Positions 1-8,773 of a stretch of DNA of 48,598 nucleotides are shown piece after piece (positions within the stretch are counted from its first letter, which is position 1; every line of letters starts with the position of its first letter). This stretch comes from SYFY01 sp031385325 (GTDB lineage Bacteria; Pseudomonadota; Gammaproteobacteria; Pseudomonadales; Azotimanducaceae). The stretch covers positions 1 to 48,598 of the forward strand of contig JANNBJ010000071.1 in the NCBI GenBank assembly GCA_031385325.1, written 5' to 3'. The translations under genes were made by a program, and so were the position numbers. A model generated the notes under the pieces. It was not told the DNA's origin and did no database searches. It saw nothing but the letters and a program-made list of their open reading frames with translations.

Positions 1-453
1 GGCGCAGGTGCCAGTTTTGCCTGCAATATCGTTGATCTGGCATTCGATCGTGAAACCGGCAAAGTGGATGTACTGTCCTTTACCGCCATTCAGGATGCGG
101 GTAAGGCGATTCACCCGGCCTATGTGGAAGGTCAGTATCAGGGTGGTGCCTCGCAGGGTCTCGGCTGGGCGTTGAATGAGGAGTACATCTTCAACAAGGA
201 CGGCATCATGGAAAACGCAGGCTTCCTCGACTACCGCATGCCGGTAGCATCGGACCTGCCCATGATCGATACCCAGATCATCGAAGTATTCAATCCAACC
301 CATCCATTTGGTGTTCGTGGTGTTGGTGAAACCGGCATCATCGCGCCTCTGGCGGCGTGCTCGAATGCTGCTCGTTCGGCACTCGGGTTCATCGTGCCTG
401 ATCTGCCGCTGTCTCCGCCCCGTGTGCTGGCTGCGATTGAAGCAGGCAACTGA
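1..453 (+). CDS. Xanthine dehydrogenase-family molybdopterin-binding subunit (C-terminal part)
   Basis: Only the last 150 residues are present; the reading frame is open from base 1, so the gene starts outside the window. The visible part is the end of the large molybdenum-cofactor subunit of the xanthine dehydrogenase/aldehyde oxidase family. It has the glycine-rich GGASQGLGWALNEE segment that lines the cofactor, and GVRGVGETG, whose Glu (about residue 110 of the visible part) matches the catalytic glutamate of the family. These enzymes hydroxylate heterocycles or aldehydes. The substrate cannot be told from this fragment. The next gene follows after 10 bases and encodes a MoaD/ThiS-like protein, which could be related to cofactor or sulfur supply; that link is inference. 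Confidence 0.93.
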   Translation, partial: GAGASFACNIVDLAFDRETGKVDVLSFTAIQDAGKAIHPAYVEGQYQGGASQGLGWALNEEYIFNKDGIMENAGFLDYRMPVASDLPMIDTQIIEVFNPTHPFGVRGVGETGIIAPLAACSNAARSALGFIVPDLPLSPPRVLAAIEAGN

Positions 454-463
454 TTGACGCGGC

Positions 464-706
464 GTGGCCCGCGTCTGTTTTCCTGACAACGTTCTCCCGT
501 ACACCGCAGGTGTACGGGAGGCGACCGTTGCCGCGATCAACTATCGTGACCTGCTGTCTGCGCTCGAATCCCGCTATCCCGGTATCCGGGAGAAACTCGA
601 CAAGGCATCGGTCGCGATCGACGGGTTGATTTACCAGGACGCCTTTCTCGAACCGTTAGAGCGCGACAGCGAGGTTCACTTTCTGCCGCGCATCGAAGGC
701 GGCTGA
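464..706 (+). CDS. MoaD/ThiS family small protein
   Basis: An 80-residue protein with a beta-grasp profile: an N-terminal strand, a central helix around INYRDLLSALESRYPG, and the C-terminal end RIEGG. The exposed terminal Gly-Gly is the hallmark of MoaD and ThiS, where it is adenylated and thiocarboxylated so that the protein can donate sulfur in molybdopterin or thiamine synthesis. The likely start is GTG at 464, ten bases after the stop of the molybdenum hydroxylase subunit, so the two are probably cotranscribed. The protein may serve molybdenum-cofactor synthesis for that enzyme or act in another sulfur-transfer route. No MoaE or E1-like partner is visible in the window. The family call is firm, the pathway is not. 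Confidence 0.8.
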   Translation: MARVCFPDNVLPYTAGVREATVAAINYRDLLSALESRYPGIREKLDKASVAIDGLIYQDAFLEPLERDSEVHFLPRIEGG

Positions 707-747
707 GCACTTTTTTTCCGTGAGGAGACCGCCGTGAGGAGGCCACA

Positions 748-1884
748 ATGAAGTCACCGATCTGTCAGAAACTGGGTATCGAGTTCCCGCTGTTTGCGTT
801 CAGCCATTGTCGGGACGTTGTGGCGGCAGTGAGCAAGGCAGGGGGATTTGGGGTGCTTGGCGCGGTAGGCCACACACCTGAGTCGCTGGAGATCGAATTG
901 TCGTGGATCGACGAACACGTCGACGGTAAACCCTATGGCATCGACCTGATCGTGCCGACCAGCATGGATGACAGGACTGGCGACCTCACACCGGAAGATA
1001 TCGCGGCGCGTATTCCGGAGGCGCACAAGCGATACGTCGAGCGGGTGCTGGCAGAGCACGGGATCGCCACGCACGACCTGTGGGATCGTCAGATTGCGGC
1101 CAATTTTGGCGATAATCTGCGTGCGTCTGGCGCGTCGATGCAACTCGAGACTGCATTCAGACATCCCATCCGGCTAGTGGTGAATGCACTGGGTGTACCA
1201 CCTCCATTCATGCTTGATGGCGCGCGTCAGCGCGGCATCCTGGTCGGTGCGCTGGCGGGTAGCAAACAACATGCGATCAAACACGCGGAACTCGGGCTGG
1301 ACGTGGTCATTGCGGCCGGCGGTGAAGCCGGTGGCCACTGTGGCGAGATCGCGACCATGGTGCTGGTTCCTGAAATAGTGCACGCGCTCAAGCCGTACCC
1401 TGACGTCGCGGTGCTTGGGGCAGGTGGCATTGTGACGGGCCGACAGATGGCCGCGTGCATGGCCATGGGTGCCCAAGGTGTGTGGACCGGTTCGGTGTGG
1501 TTGACCACCCAGGAAGCGGAAACCCATCCAGTCATCAAGGAAAAGATGCTCAGCGCAGGTTCCAATCAGACGGTGAGATCACGCAGCAGGACAGGCAAGT
1601 ACACACGTCAGTTGCGTTCGCCCTGGACGGATGCCTGGCAATCCGCAGATGCACCTGAGCCTTTACCCATGCCCCTGCAAGGGCTCGTCAGCGGTCCGGC
1701 GCTCGCCAAGATCGATCGACTGGCTTTGGCCGGTGATCCGGGCGCCAAGGCGCTCTCGACTTATTGGGTCGGGCAGGGCGTTGGTTTAATGAATGAGAGC
1801 GTTTCTGCTCGCACCGTGGTCATGGACTTCATGCAAGATTTTGCCGAGGCAGCCGAGCGTCTGGCCGGATTTGTCTCCGAGTGA
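748..1884 (+). CDS. Nitronate monooxygenase (2-nitropropane dioxygenase family)
   Basis: A 378-residue FMN-dependent TIM-barrel protein. Family features are the N-terminal GGFGVLGAVG loop, a phosphate-binding stretch around AAGGEAGGHCGEI, and VLGAGGIVTGRQMAACMAMGAQGVWTG near the end of the barrel. These enzymes oxidise alkyl nitronates or act as FMN-dependent enoyl-reductase-like or dehydrogenase relatives. The ATG at 748 has a strong ribosome-binding site (GTGAGGAGG, 734-742). The gene follows the MoaD/ThiS-like gene by 41 bases and ends in a hairpin shared with the convergent SnoaL-like gene. The exact substrate is unknown; detoxification of nitronates is the family default. Confidence 0.88.
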   Translation: MKSPICQKLGIEFPLFAFSHCRDVVAAVSKAGGFGVLGAVGHTPESLEIELSWIDEHVDGKPYGIDLIVPTSMDDRTGDLTPEDIAARIPEAHKRYVERVLAEHGIATHDLWDRQIAANFGDNLRASGASMQLETAFRHPIRLVVNALGVPPPFMLDGARQRGILVGALAGSKQHAIKHAELGLDVVIAAGGEAGGHCGEIATMVLVPEIVHALKPYPDVAVLGAGGIVTGRQMAACMAMGAQGVWTGSVWLTTQEAETHPVIKEKMLSAGSNQTVRSRSRTGKYTRQLRSPWTDAWQSADAPEPLPMPLQGLVSGPALAKIDRLALAGDPGAKALSTYWVGQGVGLMNESVSARTVVMDFMQDFAEAAERLAGFVSE

Positions 1885-1901
1885 ACGCACCCGGGTAGGC
1901 G

Positions 1902-1921
1902 AACTGATCTGAAGATCAGTT
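1902..1921. terminator. Hairpin shared by two convergent genes
   Basis: A perfect 9-base inverted repeat, AACTGATCT then GA then AGATCAGTT, lies between the nitronate monooxygenase stop and the convergent SnoaL-like gene, and it includes that gene's stop codon (1916-1918). On the plus strand it runs into only three T residues. It is a plausible bidirectional terminator, but the T tract is short. Confidence 0.45.
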
Positions 1922-2389
1922 TGATGCAGGCGGCTTGAAGTTCGCATCACGCAGTCGCATGACCAGCACTCGTTTAGCAATCTGCCACCCGGCTTCAGTC
2001 TTGCGGAAGTCATCATGGTATTCACCGATCGCGGCGTAACCGGAGACGCTATGCGGGCCCGCACCGGCAGGTGCTGTGTAGACCGTGACATAACTCAGGC
2101 CGGTTGCAGTGGCATCGTCAACGACGTTGATGCGGATGGTCGACATCAGGTGCACGGTACTGCCGGATGAAGCGGTCAATCGCTGCCGAATCGCGTCACG
2201 GCCCTTGAAAGTCTCGCCAAGGATCGATAGTTCAGCATCTTGTGTAAACAGGGTTGCGTAAGCGTTGGCATCTGGATGATCACGATACCAGGCGTAGTCC
2301 ATGATCAGATGCCGACAGGCGTCGTCGATCGTATCGGCCCAGGTGAGTGGGGCAAGTGTGGTGAGAAGCAGCAATAGCGCCAGACGCAT
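1916..2389 (-). CDS. Secreted SnoaL-like / nuclear transport factor 2-fold protein
   Basis: A 157-residue protein with a classic signal peptide (MRLALLLLLTTLAPLTWA, cleavage after WA) followed by an NTF2/SnoaL-like domain. The domain shows the usual opening helix (ACRHLIMDYAWYRDH), the ANAYATLFTQDAELSILGETFKGRDAIRQRL core and a closing sheet with WQIAKRVL. The fold hosts polyketide cyclases, ketosteroid isomerase and dehydratase-like enzymes, and also non-catalytic ligand binders. Its export suggests a periplasmic or secreted role. It is transcribed away from the YceI-like gene, from which it is separated by 110 bases. No specific reaction can be assigned. Confidence 0.8.
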   Translation of the reverse strand: MRLALLLLLTTLAPLTWADTIDDACRHLIMDYAWYRDHPDANAYATLFTQDAELSILGETFKGRDAIRQRLTASSGSTVHLMSTIRINVVDDATATGLSYVTVYTAPAGAGPHSVSGYAAIGEYHDDFRKTEAGWQIAKRVLVMRLRDANFKPPASN

Positions 2390-2499
2390 TTGATTCTCCC
2401 GGACGTCAATAAGAGCCCGATGCTGCGGACAGTTCGCGATGCTTGCAAGTTGGATTGTCGGCGGGCAGGCTGGGGTGGTAAATCAATCAGGAGGATATC

Positions 2500-3087
2500 G
2501 TGTTCAATCGACTCAATTCGTACGGTCTTTTACTGGTGCTCGTCAGCGGACTGGCGCAGGCAGCGGTGGGTGTGCCATCCGGTGCATACACGCTGGAGAA
2601 CACCCACGGCTACATTTCGTTCAGCTACTCTCACCTCGGTTTTTCCAGGCCGCACGTCGGATTCAATACTTTCACTGTCGACTTAGACCTCAACTCAGAA
2701 GATCCCGCTAAAAGTTCGGTAAAAGTTGATATCGATGCCAACAGTATCGACAGCCGGGTGGCTGAGTTTGATGGCCATCTGAAGGGTGACAAGTTTTTTG
2801 CGACGACTGCCAATCCCTCCATCAACTTCGTGTCTACCGGCATCAAGATGAACTCGGATACTACGGCAAGTATCACGGGCAACCTGACCATCAAGGGCGT
2901 GACCAAACCGGTAACGCTTGAAGCCACCCTCAACAAGGCAGCAGTACATCCGATGCGCAAGGTGCCTACGCTCGGACTGAACGCGACAGCCAAGCTGAAG
3001 CGCTCGGATTGGGGCCTGGCTGAGTATGTACCGATGGTGAGTGATGAAGTGGATGTCGTGATCAGCGTGGAGCTGATCAAGAAGTAA
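2500..3087 (+). CDS. YceI family periplasmic protein
   Basis: A 195-residue exported protein. A signal peptide (GLLLVLVSGLAQA) is followed by the YceI lipocalin-like domain: YTLENTHGYISFSYSHLGFS at its start, then DANSIDSRVAEFDGHLKGDKFF, then a hydrophobic-pocket half ending VDVVISVELIKK. Family members bind long isoprenoids such as polyprenyl chains in a beta-barrel. The start is GTG at 2500, preceded by the strong site CAGGAGGA at 2488-2495. It stands alone between a divergent SnoaL-like gene and a convergent SGNH gene, and a perfect hairpin follows it. The ligand is not known. Confidence 0.88.
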   Translation: MFNRLNSYGLLLVLVSGLAQAAVGVPSGAYTLENTHGYISFSYSHLGFSRPHVGFNTFTVDLDLNSEDPAKSSVKVDIDANSIDSRVAEFDGHLKGDKFFATTANPSINFVSTGIKMNSDTTASITGNLTIKGVTKPVTLEATLNKAAVHPMRKVPTLGLNATAKLKRSDWGLAEYVPMVSDEVDVVISVELIKK

Positions 3088-3094
3088 CTGGCCG

Positions 3095-3119
3095 GACAGG
3101 TCCGATGCGCGGACCTGTC
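3095..3119. terminator. Perfect hairpin between convergent yceI-like and SGNH genes
   Basis: A 10-base perfect inverted repeat (GACAGGTCCG / CGGACCTGTC) with a 5-base loop (ATGCG) fills the 43-base gap between two convergent genes. It is GC-rich enough to stall polymerase in either direction, but neither side has a run of T, so its efficiency is uncertain. Confidence 0.42.
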
Positions 3120-3130
3120 ACTAATCGAGG

Positions 3131-4405
3131 TCACCCGTTCGACAGGTGCATGCCAACAGGCGGAATACAGGCCTGCCCTATGGTGTTCCGGTGCCTGGCC
3201 TCAAGGCGGGTCCCGCTGTACATGTCGGACAGGACGTCTGCCAGGAAATCCGTGTAGAAACGATGGCCATCAGGGTTGAAATGGCCATCGATGGACCAGT
3301 AGTAGCCTGATGGGTCACCGTGTGTGGCGATTGCCAGGGACGAATCCACCACGCAGACGCCCATGGTGTTCAGTCGCGAGCGGAAGTCTGCAAAGTAGTC
3401 CTTGTAGCCCGGTACCTTGGTATAGGCGATGATCGAGACCAGCAGTTGGTAGTTGTTTTGCTGGGCGTGTTTCTGCCAGGTCTCTATGGCCCCCAGATTC
3501 GCTGCTGAGATCCTCGTCACGTCGCTGGGGTAGTGATCGTAGTCACCGGAGAGCGTCCAGAAGCCTCGTCGTGCTGAGGCTGCCGGTGTCGAAACGGTGT
3601 TTGCGGCCGCAACCTCGTCAACGTTTCGATTCTTTACCGCCCGCCAGGCGCTTCTCAACAAATTCAGACTCAGTGAGTGTTCGATCAGCCACGCCTTGAT
3701 TTCCTGTGTGGTCGAGGTCGGTACTTGAGTGAAATAGTCCTTCATGCGTTGTCGAATCGTCTCCTCGGGTACCTCCACCAAATCGTTTGCCGGATCTAAC
3801 TCCTTGGTCGCGGTCAGCCAACCATCGATCACTGCAAAGGCTGGATAGGCATAGTCATCGTCGATGTCATTGGCGACGACACTGACAATAACCAGGGCTG
3901 GCAGGCGGCCGAGTCGTGTTGTGGTTTCAAGGAATTTCTCGAATTGATGCCGCTGTCCTGTGCCTGCTACACCACATTTGATCGTGCGTACCCCGACTCG
4001 TGTTTGCAGTAACGACCCGAAGTGTGCCGCAAAGGGCGTGAAGCCCCAGGTAAAGCTATCGCCAGCGAGATAGATGAATGCAGCGTTCAACTCTCCATCA
4101 TTGACTGGATTATCGAAACAGCCCAGATCGTTTGACCAGACGTCGTAATATCCAAGCTCGTGGACATAGTGCCGTTGATGCCCGCTGGGCGTAATGTCGT
4201 GACCGCGAGTTGGATGTGCAAAATAGTAGTTGGCTGGGTAGCTGTTGCGAAGTGATTGTCTGGCCTGTGATGTTCCGGGCTTGCGGTAATCGCCGAGTAC
4301 TGCTGTCAGTGGTCTCGGAAGGAAGGAGTACGCAACCACATCGACGAGCAGTGCCGTGAGCAGAGCGATGCATGCGTAGGTCGTTAGTGTGCGGGTCAAC
4401 ACCAT
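3131..4405 (-). CDS. Membrane-anchored SGNH/GDSL hydrolase-like protein (AlgJ/AlgX-like C-terminal motif)
   Basis: A 424-residue protein with one N-terminal membrane segment (about residues 8-30) and a periplasmic SGNH domain. Catalytic blocks are GDSFTWG (nucleophile Ser about 117), the GTGQRH glycine block (about 148-153), VAND (Asn about 179), and DGHFN at about 373-377. The spacing D-x-H-F-N resembles the D-x-H-W-N of alginate O-acetyltransferases AlgJ/AlgX rather than the usual D-x-x-H of esterases. The frame is open to 4663, but ATG 4405 puts the membrane anchor at the N-terminus, as in the paralogue at 8770-9978. That paralogue shares the order of blocks and SN-LGCFD upstream. It is either an O-acyl esterase or an acyltransferase; I cannot decide. 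Confidence 0.8.
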   Translation of the reverse strand: MVLTRTLTTYACIALLTALLVDVVAYSFLPRPLTAVLGDYRKPGTSQARQSLRNSYPANYYFAHPTRGHDITPSGHQRHYVHELGYYDVWSNDLGCFDNPVNDGELNAAFIYLAGDSFTWGFTPFAAHFGSLLQTRVGVRTIKCGVAGTGQRHQFEKFLETTTRLGRLPALVIVSVVANDIDDDYAYPAFAVIDGWLTATKELDPANDLVEVPEETIRQRMKDYFTQVPTSTTQEIKAWLIEHSLSLNLLRSAWRAVKNRNVDEVAAANTVSTPAASARRGFWTLSGDYDHYPSDVTRISAANLGAIETWQKHAQQNNYQLLVSIIAYTKVPGYKDYFADFRSRLNTMGVCVVDSSLAIATHGDPSGYYWSIDGHFNPDGHRFYTDFLADVLSDMYSGTRLEARHRNTIGQACIPPVGMHLSNG

Positions 4406-4680
4406 ATCTTTGTCTGATTCCACGAGGCGGATTCGCGGTCCGTCCTGCCATGAATTGAAACTGCGCTGCCTGGAGTTTAGCGCAGATCGCTTGCGGCACA
4501 GCACCTGGACGGCCATTTTCAGCGCAGGCACGAATGGGTTTCTGGAAGGTTGTTGCTCAATCTTGTTGTTGGATTCTTCTGTAAACTGGCGGCTATCAAG
4601 TAGCTGCGTGGCGCCGTGGTGCCTTCCTGCGAGAGCGGTTGGCATGGCACTGGCGAAACTCATGAGGAGAGAAAGGGCGG

Positions 4681-5685
4681 ATGGGCTTTGGATTGGTTCC
4701 TAAATGGTGTCTGACGCTACTCGGGATGATTCTGGCTGTAGCAGTGTCGATGGTCTTGTTGGAGGTCGGGCTTCGTGTCTACGAAACTCGAGTACTCAAG
4801 CTTCCGCCCATACCGTCTGCGAAAGGGGCAATCCATCGGCGGTCGAACGATCCCGGCCGTGTCTATGAGCTTGTGCCCAACGCGATGATGGAGCGAGAGG
4901 GTGTCGAGATCCGCATCAATTCACTGGGCTTTCGGGATGATGAACCTCCGCCCTCAGCCACCGGACCACGAATACTGGTGTTGGGCGATTCTGTTGCCTG
5001 GGGATTCGGTGTTCACTCGGAGGAGGCGTTTCCACAACTTCTCGAGAAGGCTATCCGAGAGCAGGCAAGAGCCAGAGGAGAGCCGGAGCCGGTTGTGTAC
5101 AACGCTGCAGTCGATGGCTACAGCCTTGCGCAGGAGGTGGCTACCCTGGAATCTGTCGGACCGTCGTTGAAGCCAGACCTGATTATCGTTGCGTATGTTC
5201 TGAATGATCCGTCGAGCGCTCAGGATGGAGGGTTGGATCGGTACTTTCGCTCGGAATTTTTCATTGAGCGCTATGGGCGGATCGCAATCGAGCGTTTGCA
5301 GGAATTGGCTGCTGGAGATTCGCTGTCGGCAGACTATTTCCAGCGAGCTAATCAACTTCAGGCGGGAAAGATCCGAAGAGAGTTTGAACGACTGTCAAAT
5401 CTTGGCAACCAGCTGCAAGCGCAGGTCATGTTGGCGGTTTGTCCGGTCTTCACCTTCGAAGCAACAGGCCCGTATGACTGGTCAAACATCCACGATGATC
5501 TGAAGGTCATCGCTGCGAAAGAGCGATTCACGTTTGTGGATCTCCAGCCAGCATTCGGCAGCGTTGCATCCAAGGACGTGTCAGTCGACGTCCTGCATCC
5601 CAATGCACAGGGTCACCGCATCATCGCAGAGGTACTGATCAAGGAGACAAACCAATTGCTTGGGTCGATGAGAAAGTCGCATTGA
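4681..5685 (+). CDS. Membrane-anchored SGNH/GDSL hydrolase-like protein
   Basis: A 334-residue protein with an N-terminal membrane segment (residues about 11-29) and an SGNH domain: GDSVAWGFG (Ser about 104), NAAVDGYS (glycine block about 141-148), YVLND (Asn about 175), and DVLHPNAQGH with the canonical D-x-x-H pair at about 303 and 306. The family removes or transfers acyl groups on glycans, lipids or peptidoglycan. ATG 4681 is preceded by GAGGAGAGAAAGGG, a good ribosome-binding site. It is divergent from the SGNH gene at 3131-4405 and convergent with the sulfatase. Its anchored periplasmic placement matches the other three SGNH proteins of the locus, which suggests a common envelope substrate. 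Confidence 0.83.
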   Translation: MGFGLVPKWCLTLLGMILAVAVSMVLLEVGLRVYETRVLKLPPIPSAKGAIHRRSNDPGRVYELVPNAMMEREGVEIRINSLGFRDDEPPPSATGPRILVLGDSVAWGFGVHSEEAFPQLLEKAIREQARARGEPEPVVYNAAVDGYSLAQEVATLESVGPSLKPDLIIVAYVLNDPSSAQDGGLDRYFRSEFFIERYGRIAIERLQELAAGDSLSADYFQRANQLQAGKIRREFERLSNLGNQLQAQVMLAVCPVFTFEATGPYDWSNIHDDLKVIAAKERFTFVDLQPAFGSVASKDVSVDVLHPNAQGHRIIAEVLIKETNQLLGSMRKSH

Positions 5686-5754
5686 ATGGTTGACCAGGAC
5701 TTCGAACGTACGAAGAGATTTCCTGTGAGGCGGACGAACCGTTCTGGGTCCTTG

Positions 5755-7248
5755 TCAGTCGCAGGTGTTGCCCACCCAAGGTGGAAGCTCTGCGCAGAGC
5801 ATATTGAGACGCTCCGTCGCCAGCTCTGACATCTCTTCCAGCTGTTCTGCATGATCGACCTGGCGATCAGTCGTCTCGCCAGGATCGAGCGTCAGATTGT
5901 ATAAGGCAATTGGTCGAACTTCGTAACCATACCACCAGCCCAGCCAACGTGACCGGTGGGTATAGAGGTGTAACTTCCAGTCACCCTTTCGAAAGGCGAG
6001 GTACTGCTTGCCGACGGTGGAGGTGGCCCCTTCCCCGCTGAAATCCGCGAAATACAGGAATTCAGCGTCGGGATTGACCGTTTGGCCGCGCAGCGCCTGC
6101 CATTGGCTTTTTCCATCCAGAGGAAACCGGCCGGGTGGTTCGACACCGCTCATCTGTGCCAGTGTCGGCAACACATCCATCATGCTCATGACATTATTGA
6201 TGATCGCCGGCTGGAGGTGACCCGGCCAGCTGAAGATTGCTGGTACGCGCCAGCCGCCTTCCCAGATTGTCGCCTTGCCACCCTTCAGAGGTTTTGCAGA
6301 GCCAGCATCCTCGCCATACTCAAGCCACGGACCATTGTCAGACAGAAAAATGACTATTGTGTCTTGTAGCTTGTTATCTTTTTTCAGCACCTGGAATATT
6401 TCCCCGACACGTGCATCGATTTCTTCAATGACATCGCCATAGAGACCGCGCTTTGATCGCCCGGAAAACTCCGGGTGTGCAAACAGAGGCACGTGTGGGC
6501 TGGTATAGGCGACCATGGCAAAAAAAGGCCGGTCATCCGCTTCGATGAATCCTATTGCCTGGTTGGTGAAGCGTTCGGTCAGAAATCGCTGGTCTGGATT
6601 CGTTTCCAGAGTCGCGTTGTCCTCGATCAAGGGCAGCGGAGGGAAAATCCCTGGGTCGGTGAATGTCATGCCTCGGTGAGCGGCGCCGGTCTTGTTGACT
6701 CGTGTTATTGCAGCCAGAAGCCGTTCGTCGGTCGTTGAACCCTTGGCAACTGGCATGTTGTGGTGAAACGGCCACATGTCAGAGGAGTAGGGCACGCCAA
6801 AGTACCGGTCGAATCCGTGGGAGAGTGGGAGATGCTCGCGGCGATCGCCCAGATGCCACTTGCCGAAATAACCGGTTCGATAGCCTGCGGAGCGAAACAT
6901 TTCCCCGAGAGTCGTCGGTTCCGAGGGCAGGCCTCGCTTCGAGCCCGGGAGAGGATCGAAGTCCATCCCTATGCGTACCGGAGAATTGCCGGTCATCAGG
7001 GCTGCCCTGGAGGGGCCACAGGTAGGCTGGGCATAGAACTGAGTCACCCTGACGCCGGCCTGCGCAAGTGCATCGAGGTTTGGTGTTTGCAGTTCCCTGT
7101 TACCAAACGCTGCAACGTCTTCGTAACCTTGATCGTCTGTCAGTATCAACAGTACATTTGGGTGCGCCGCCTGTACCGCAATCGGCAGAATCAGGGGCGC
7201 GAACAGCAACCAGCAGTTCGATTTTGTCCAGCGCCAGACATCAACCAC
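5755..7248 (-). CDS. Secreted sulfatase (arylsulfatase family, formylglycine-dependent)
   Basis: A 497-residue type I sulfatase. After a signal peptide ending about AVQA come the metal ligands in LILTDDQG (Asp about 38-39). The modification motif CGPSR follows at about 77-81; its Cys is converted to formylglycine. Then come GYFGKWHLGD and FLSDNGPW with further metal and substrate ligands. It hydrolyses sulfate esters, probably in the periplasm. The start is GTG at 7248, overlapping the end of the upstream SGNH-TPR gene by 8 bases, so it is the last gene of the leftward train. No maturase or formylglycine-generating enzyme is visible nearby, so it must be supplied from elsewhere. The substrate is unknown; carbohydrate sulfate is common in the family. 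Confidence 0.92.
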   Translation of the reverse strand: MVDVWRWTKSNCWLLFAPLILPIAVQAAHPNVLLILTDDQGYEDVAAFGNRELQTPNLDALAQAGVRVTQFYAQPTCGPSRAALMTGNSPVRIGMDFDPLPGSKRGLPSEPTTLGEMFRSAGYRTGYFGKWHLGDRREHLPLSHGFDRYFGVPYSSDMWPFHHNMPVAKGSTTDERLLAAITRVNKTGAAHRGMTFTDPGIFPPLPLIEDNATLETNPDQRFLTERFTNQAIGFIEADDRPFFAMVAYTSPHVPLFAHPEFSGRSKRGLYGDVIEEIDARVGEIFQVLKKDNKLQDTIVIFLSDNGPWLEYGEDAGSAKPLKGGKATIWEGGWRVPAIFSWPGHLQPAIINNVMSMMDVLPTLAQMSGVEPPGRFPLDGKSQWQALRGQTVNPDAEFLYFADFSGEGATSTVGKQYLAFRKGDWKLHLYTHRSRWLGWWYGYEVRPIALYNLTLDPGETTDRQVDHAEQLEEMSELATERLNMLCAELPPWVGNTCD

Positions 7249-8773
7249 CGTCTGCGTCCCGATCTGCAGCCGCGGTCTGAAGAACGTCTTCCATGGTGAG
7301 TCCCCTGGTCAGCAACGCATCCTTGAGATACGGGGTATGCTGGTGACCGAGGTAAAGCTGTTGGTCGGGCTGCAGTACCAGTGCATGTCGAAGCAGATCC
7401 TTGCCTTTTTCCGGATCGCCAACGAGAAGTTCGATGCTAGCCAGATTCCCCCAGCTGCGCCAATCGTTGGGCCAGTTGAGACGTGCCTCTTCGAGATATC
7501 GACGGGAAGCATCGTAGTCGAAGAAGGGTACCTTCATGACATACACACCGTTTCGCAGAAGATATTCAAGACGCAACTCTGTCGGCAGTGATGATATGTA
7601 GGCCTCTGCGTCCTGCTTGGACCACGGTATCGATTTAACGTGAACTATCTCGATCGCATCCAGCAGTGAGCGAGCGATCAGATAGTTGCTTGCTGGCGTG
7701 GGATGGCAGTTGTCAGTGGTCAGGTCGTAGCCAGGTGCACCGTCGCCGGCTGCGTCACCGAGTATCTGCTCGATGTCTACGAGCCGAGCATTGGAACTCG
7801 TTGCAACGGCCTTACGAACGTGTGTGTTGAATCGGCTGAGAACTCGCCACGGAATTGGATCGGCGTCCCTCGCAGCCTTGAACGCTTTCTCCCTGGCCAG
7901 TCGTTCGGCCTGCGTATCGGCAGGCAGGAAGTGTGCTTCCATGTACTTCACCACCGGCGCCGCCTTTTCCTCAGAAGACCAGCTAGCCCCGTCGAACAGG
8001 CTCTTCGCTTCTGTGACTTGACCTGAGTGCAGGAAATTCAGAATCGCAGCCGTGCGTTGTTCATCACGCACGCCGCCGCTGCCAATGGGGATTTTTCTGT
8101 AGACTGGGGCCCATTGGTCGAGATTGCTGGTCAGAGTTCCGAAGAGTAGTGGTACGTCCGCGTCCTCGGCCGCCTCGATGATATGTTCCATGTTGCTTTC
8201 GTAACGTCCGATGCGCAGCTGATAGTCCTGACCGTTCCTGTCAACGGCGACGAGTGTTTGCGGAAGAGCCTGCTGGATGACGGGTTTGCTGAGCCTGCGA
8301 TTGATCTTCTCCGTCAACTTGTTCACGGCACGAATCGTTGCGAATCCGGCTATTCGCTCACGCCAGCGACGCATCGAAGTGGCTTCGAATTCTGGTTGGA
8401 GAAAGTCATTGTGACCACTGAACACGATGATCAGGTCAGGTTTGTACTGCAGTGTTCTCTCCACATCGAGCAGTACACCATTTGAATCGCGACCACCTTC
8501 CCCCATATTGCAGACAGTGTACTGCGTGGCATCTGACTTCTTCGTTGCCGAGTCGATCTGGGCCATGAATCCATACTCAGGCACCGGTGTCCCATACACC
8601 GTTGACTCGCCATAACTGAAGATAATGTAGCGATCGGCTGGTGCATTGGCGGCGCACTCGTACCGGATATCCAGAGGTGCGGAGCCGACTTTCAGCCAAG
8701 CCGCGCCTTCGATCGCAAAAATCAGAAGAATTGTGATGCCTATGAGGACTAAACCTGTTCGCATGCTGGTCAT
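7241..8773 (-). CDS. Membrane-anchored SGNH hydrolase-like protein with C-terminal TPR region
   Basis: A 510-residue protein with an N-terminal membrane helix (residues about 6-25) and an SGNH domain in which the first block reads YGESTVYG instead of GDS (Ser about 57). GEGGRDSNG is the glycine block, and SGHND gives Asn about 122. DNCHPTP at about 354-360 supplies the D-x-x-H pair. The last 120 residues are helical and look like tetratricopeptide repeats (ASRRYLEEARLNWPNDWRSW, LLVGDPEKGKDLLRHALVL), so it may dock partners. Its ATG overlaps the preceding SGNH stop as ATGA and its end overlaps the sulfatase start, which implies translational coupling. The GES variant occurs in some SGNH relatives; activity is likely but unproven. 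Confidence 0.82.
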   Translation of the reverse strand: MTSMRTGLVLIGITILLIFAIEGAAWLKVGSAPLDIRYECAANAPADRYIIFSYGESTVYGTPVPEYGFMAQIDSATKKSDATQYTVCNMGEGGRDSNGVLLDVERTLQYKPDLIIVFSGHNDFLQPEFEATSMRRWRERIAGFATIRAVNKLTEKINRRLSKPVIQQALPQTLVAVDRNGQDYQLRIGRYESNMEHIIEAAEDADVPLLFGTLTSNLDQWAPVYRKIPIGSGGVRDEQRTAAILNFLHSGQVTEAKSLFDGASWSSEEKAAPVVKYMEAHFLPADTQAERLAREKAFKAARDADPIPWRVLSRFNTHVRKAVATSSNARLVDIEQILGDAAGDGAPGYDLTTDNCHPTPASNYLIARSLLDAIEIVHVKSIPWSKQDAEAYISSLPTELRLEYLLRNGVYVMKVPFFDYDASRRYLEEARLNWPNDWRSWGNLASIELLVGDPEKGKDLLRHALVLQPDQQLYLGHQHTPYLKDALLTRGLTMEDVLQTAAADRDADGG

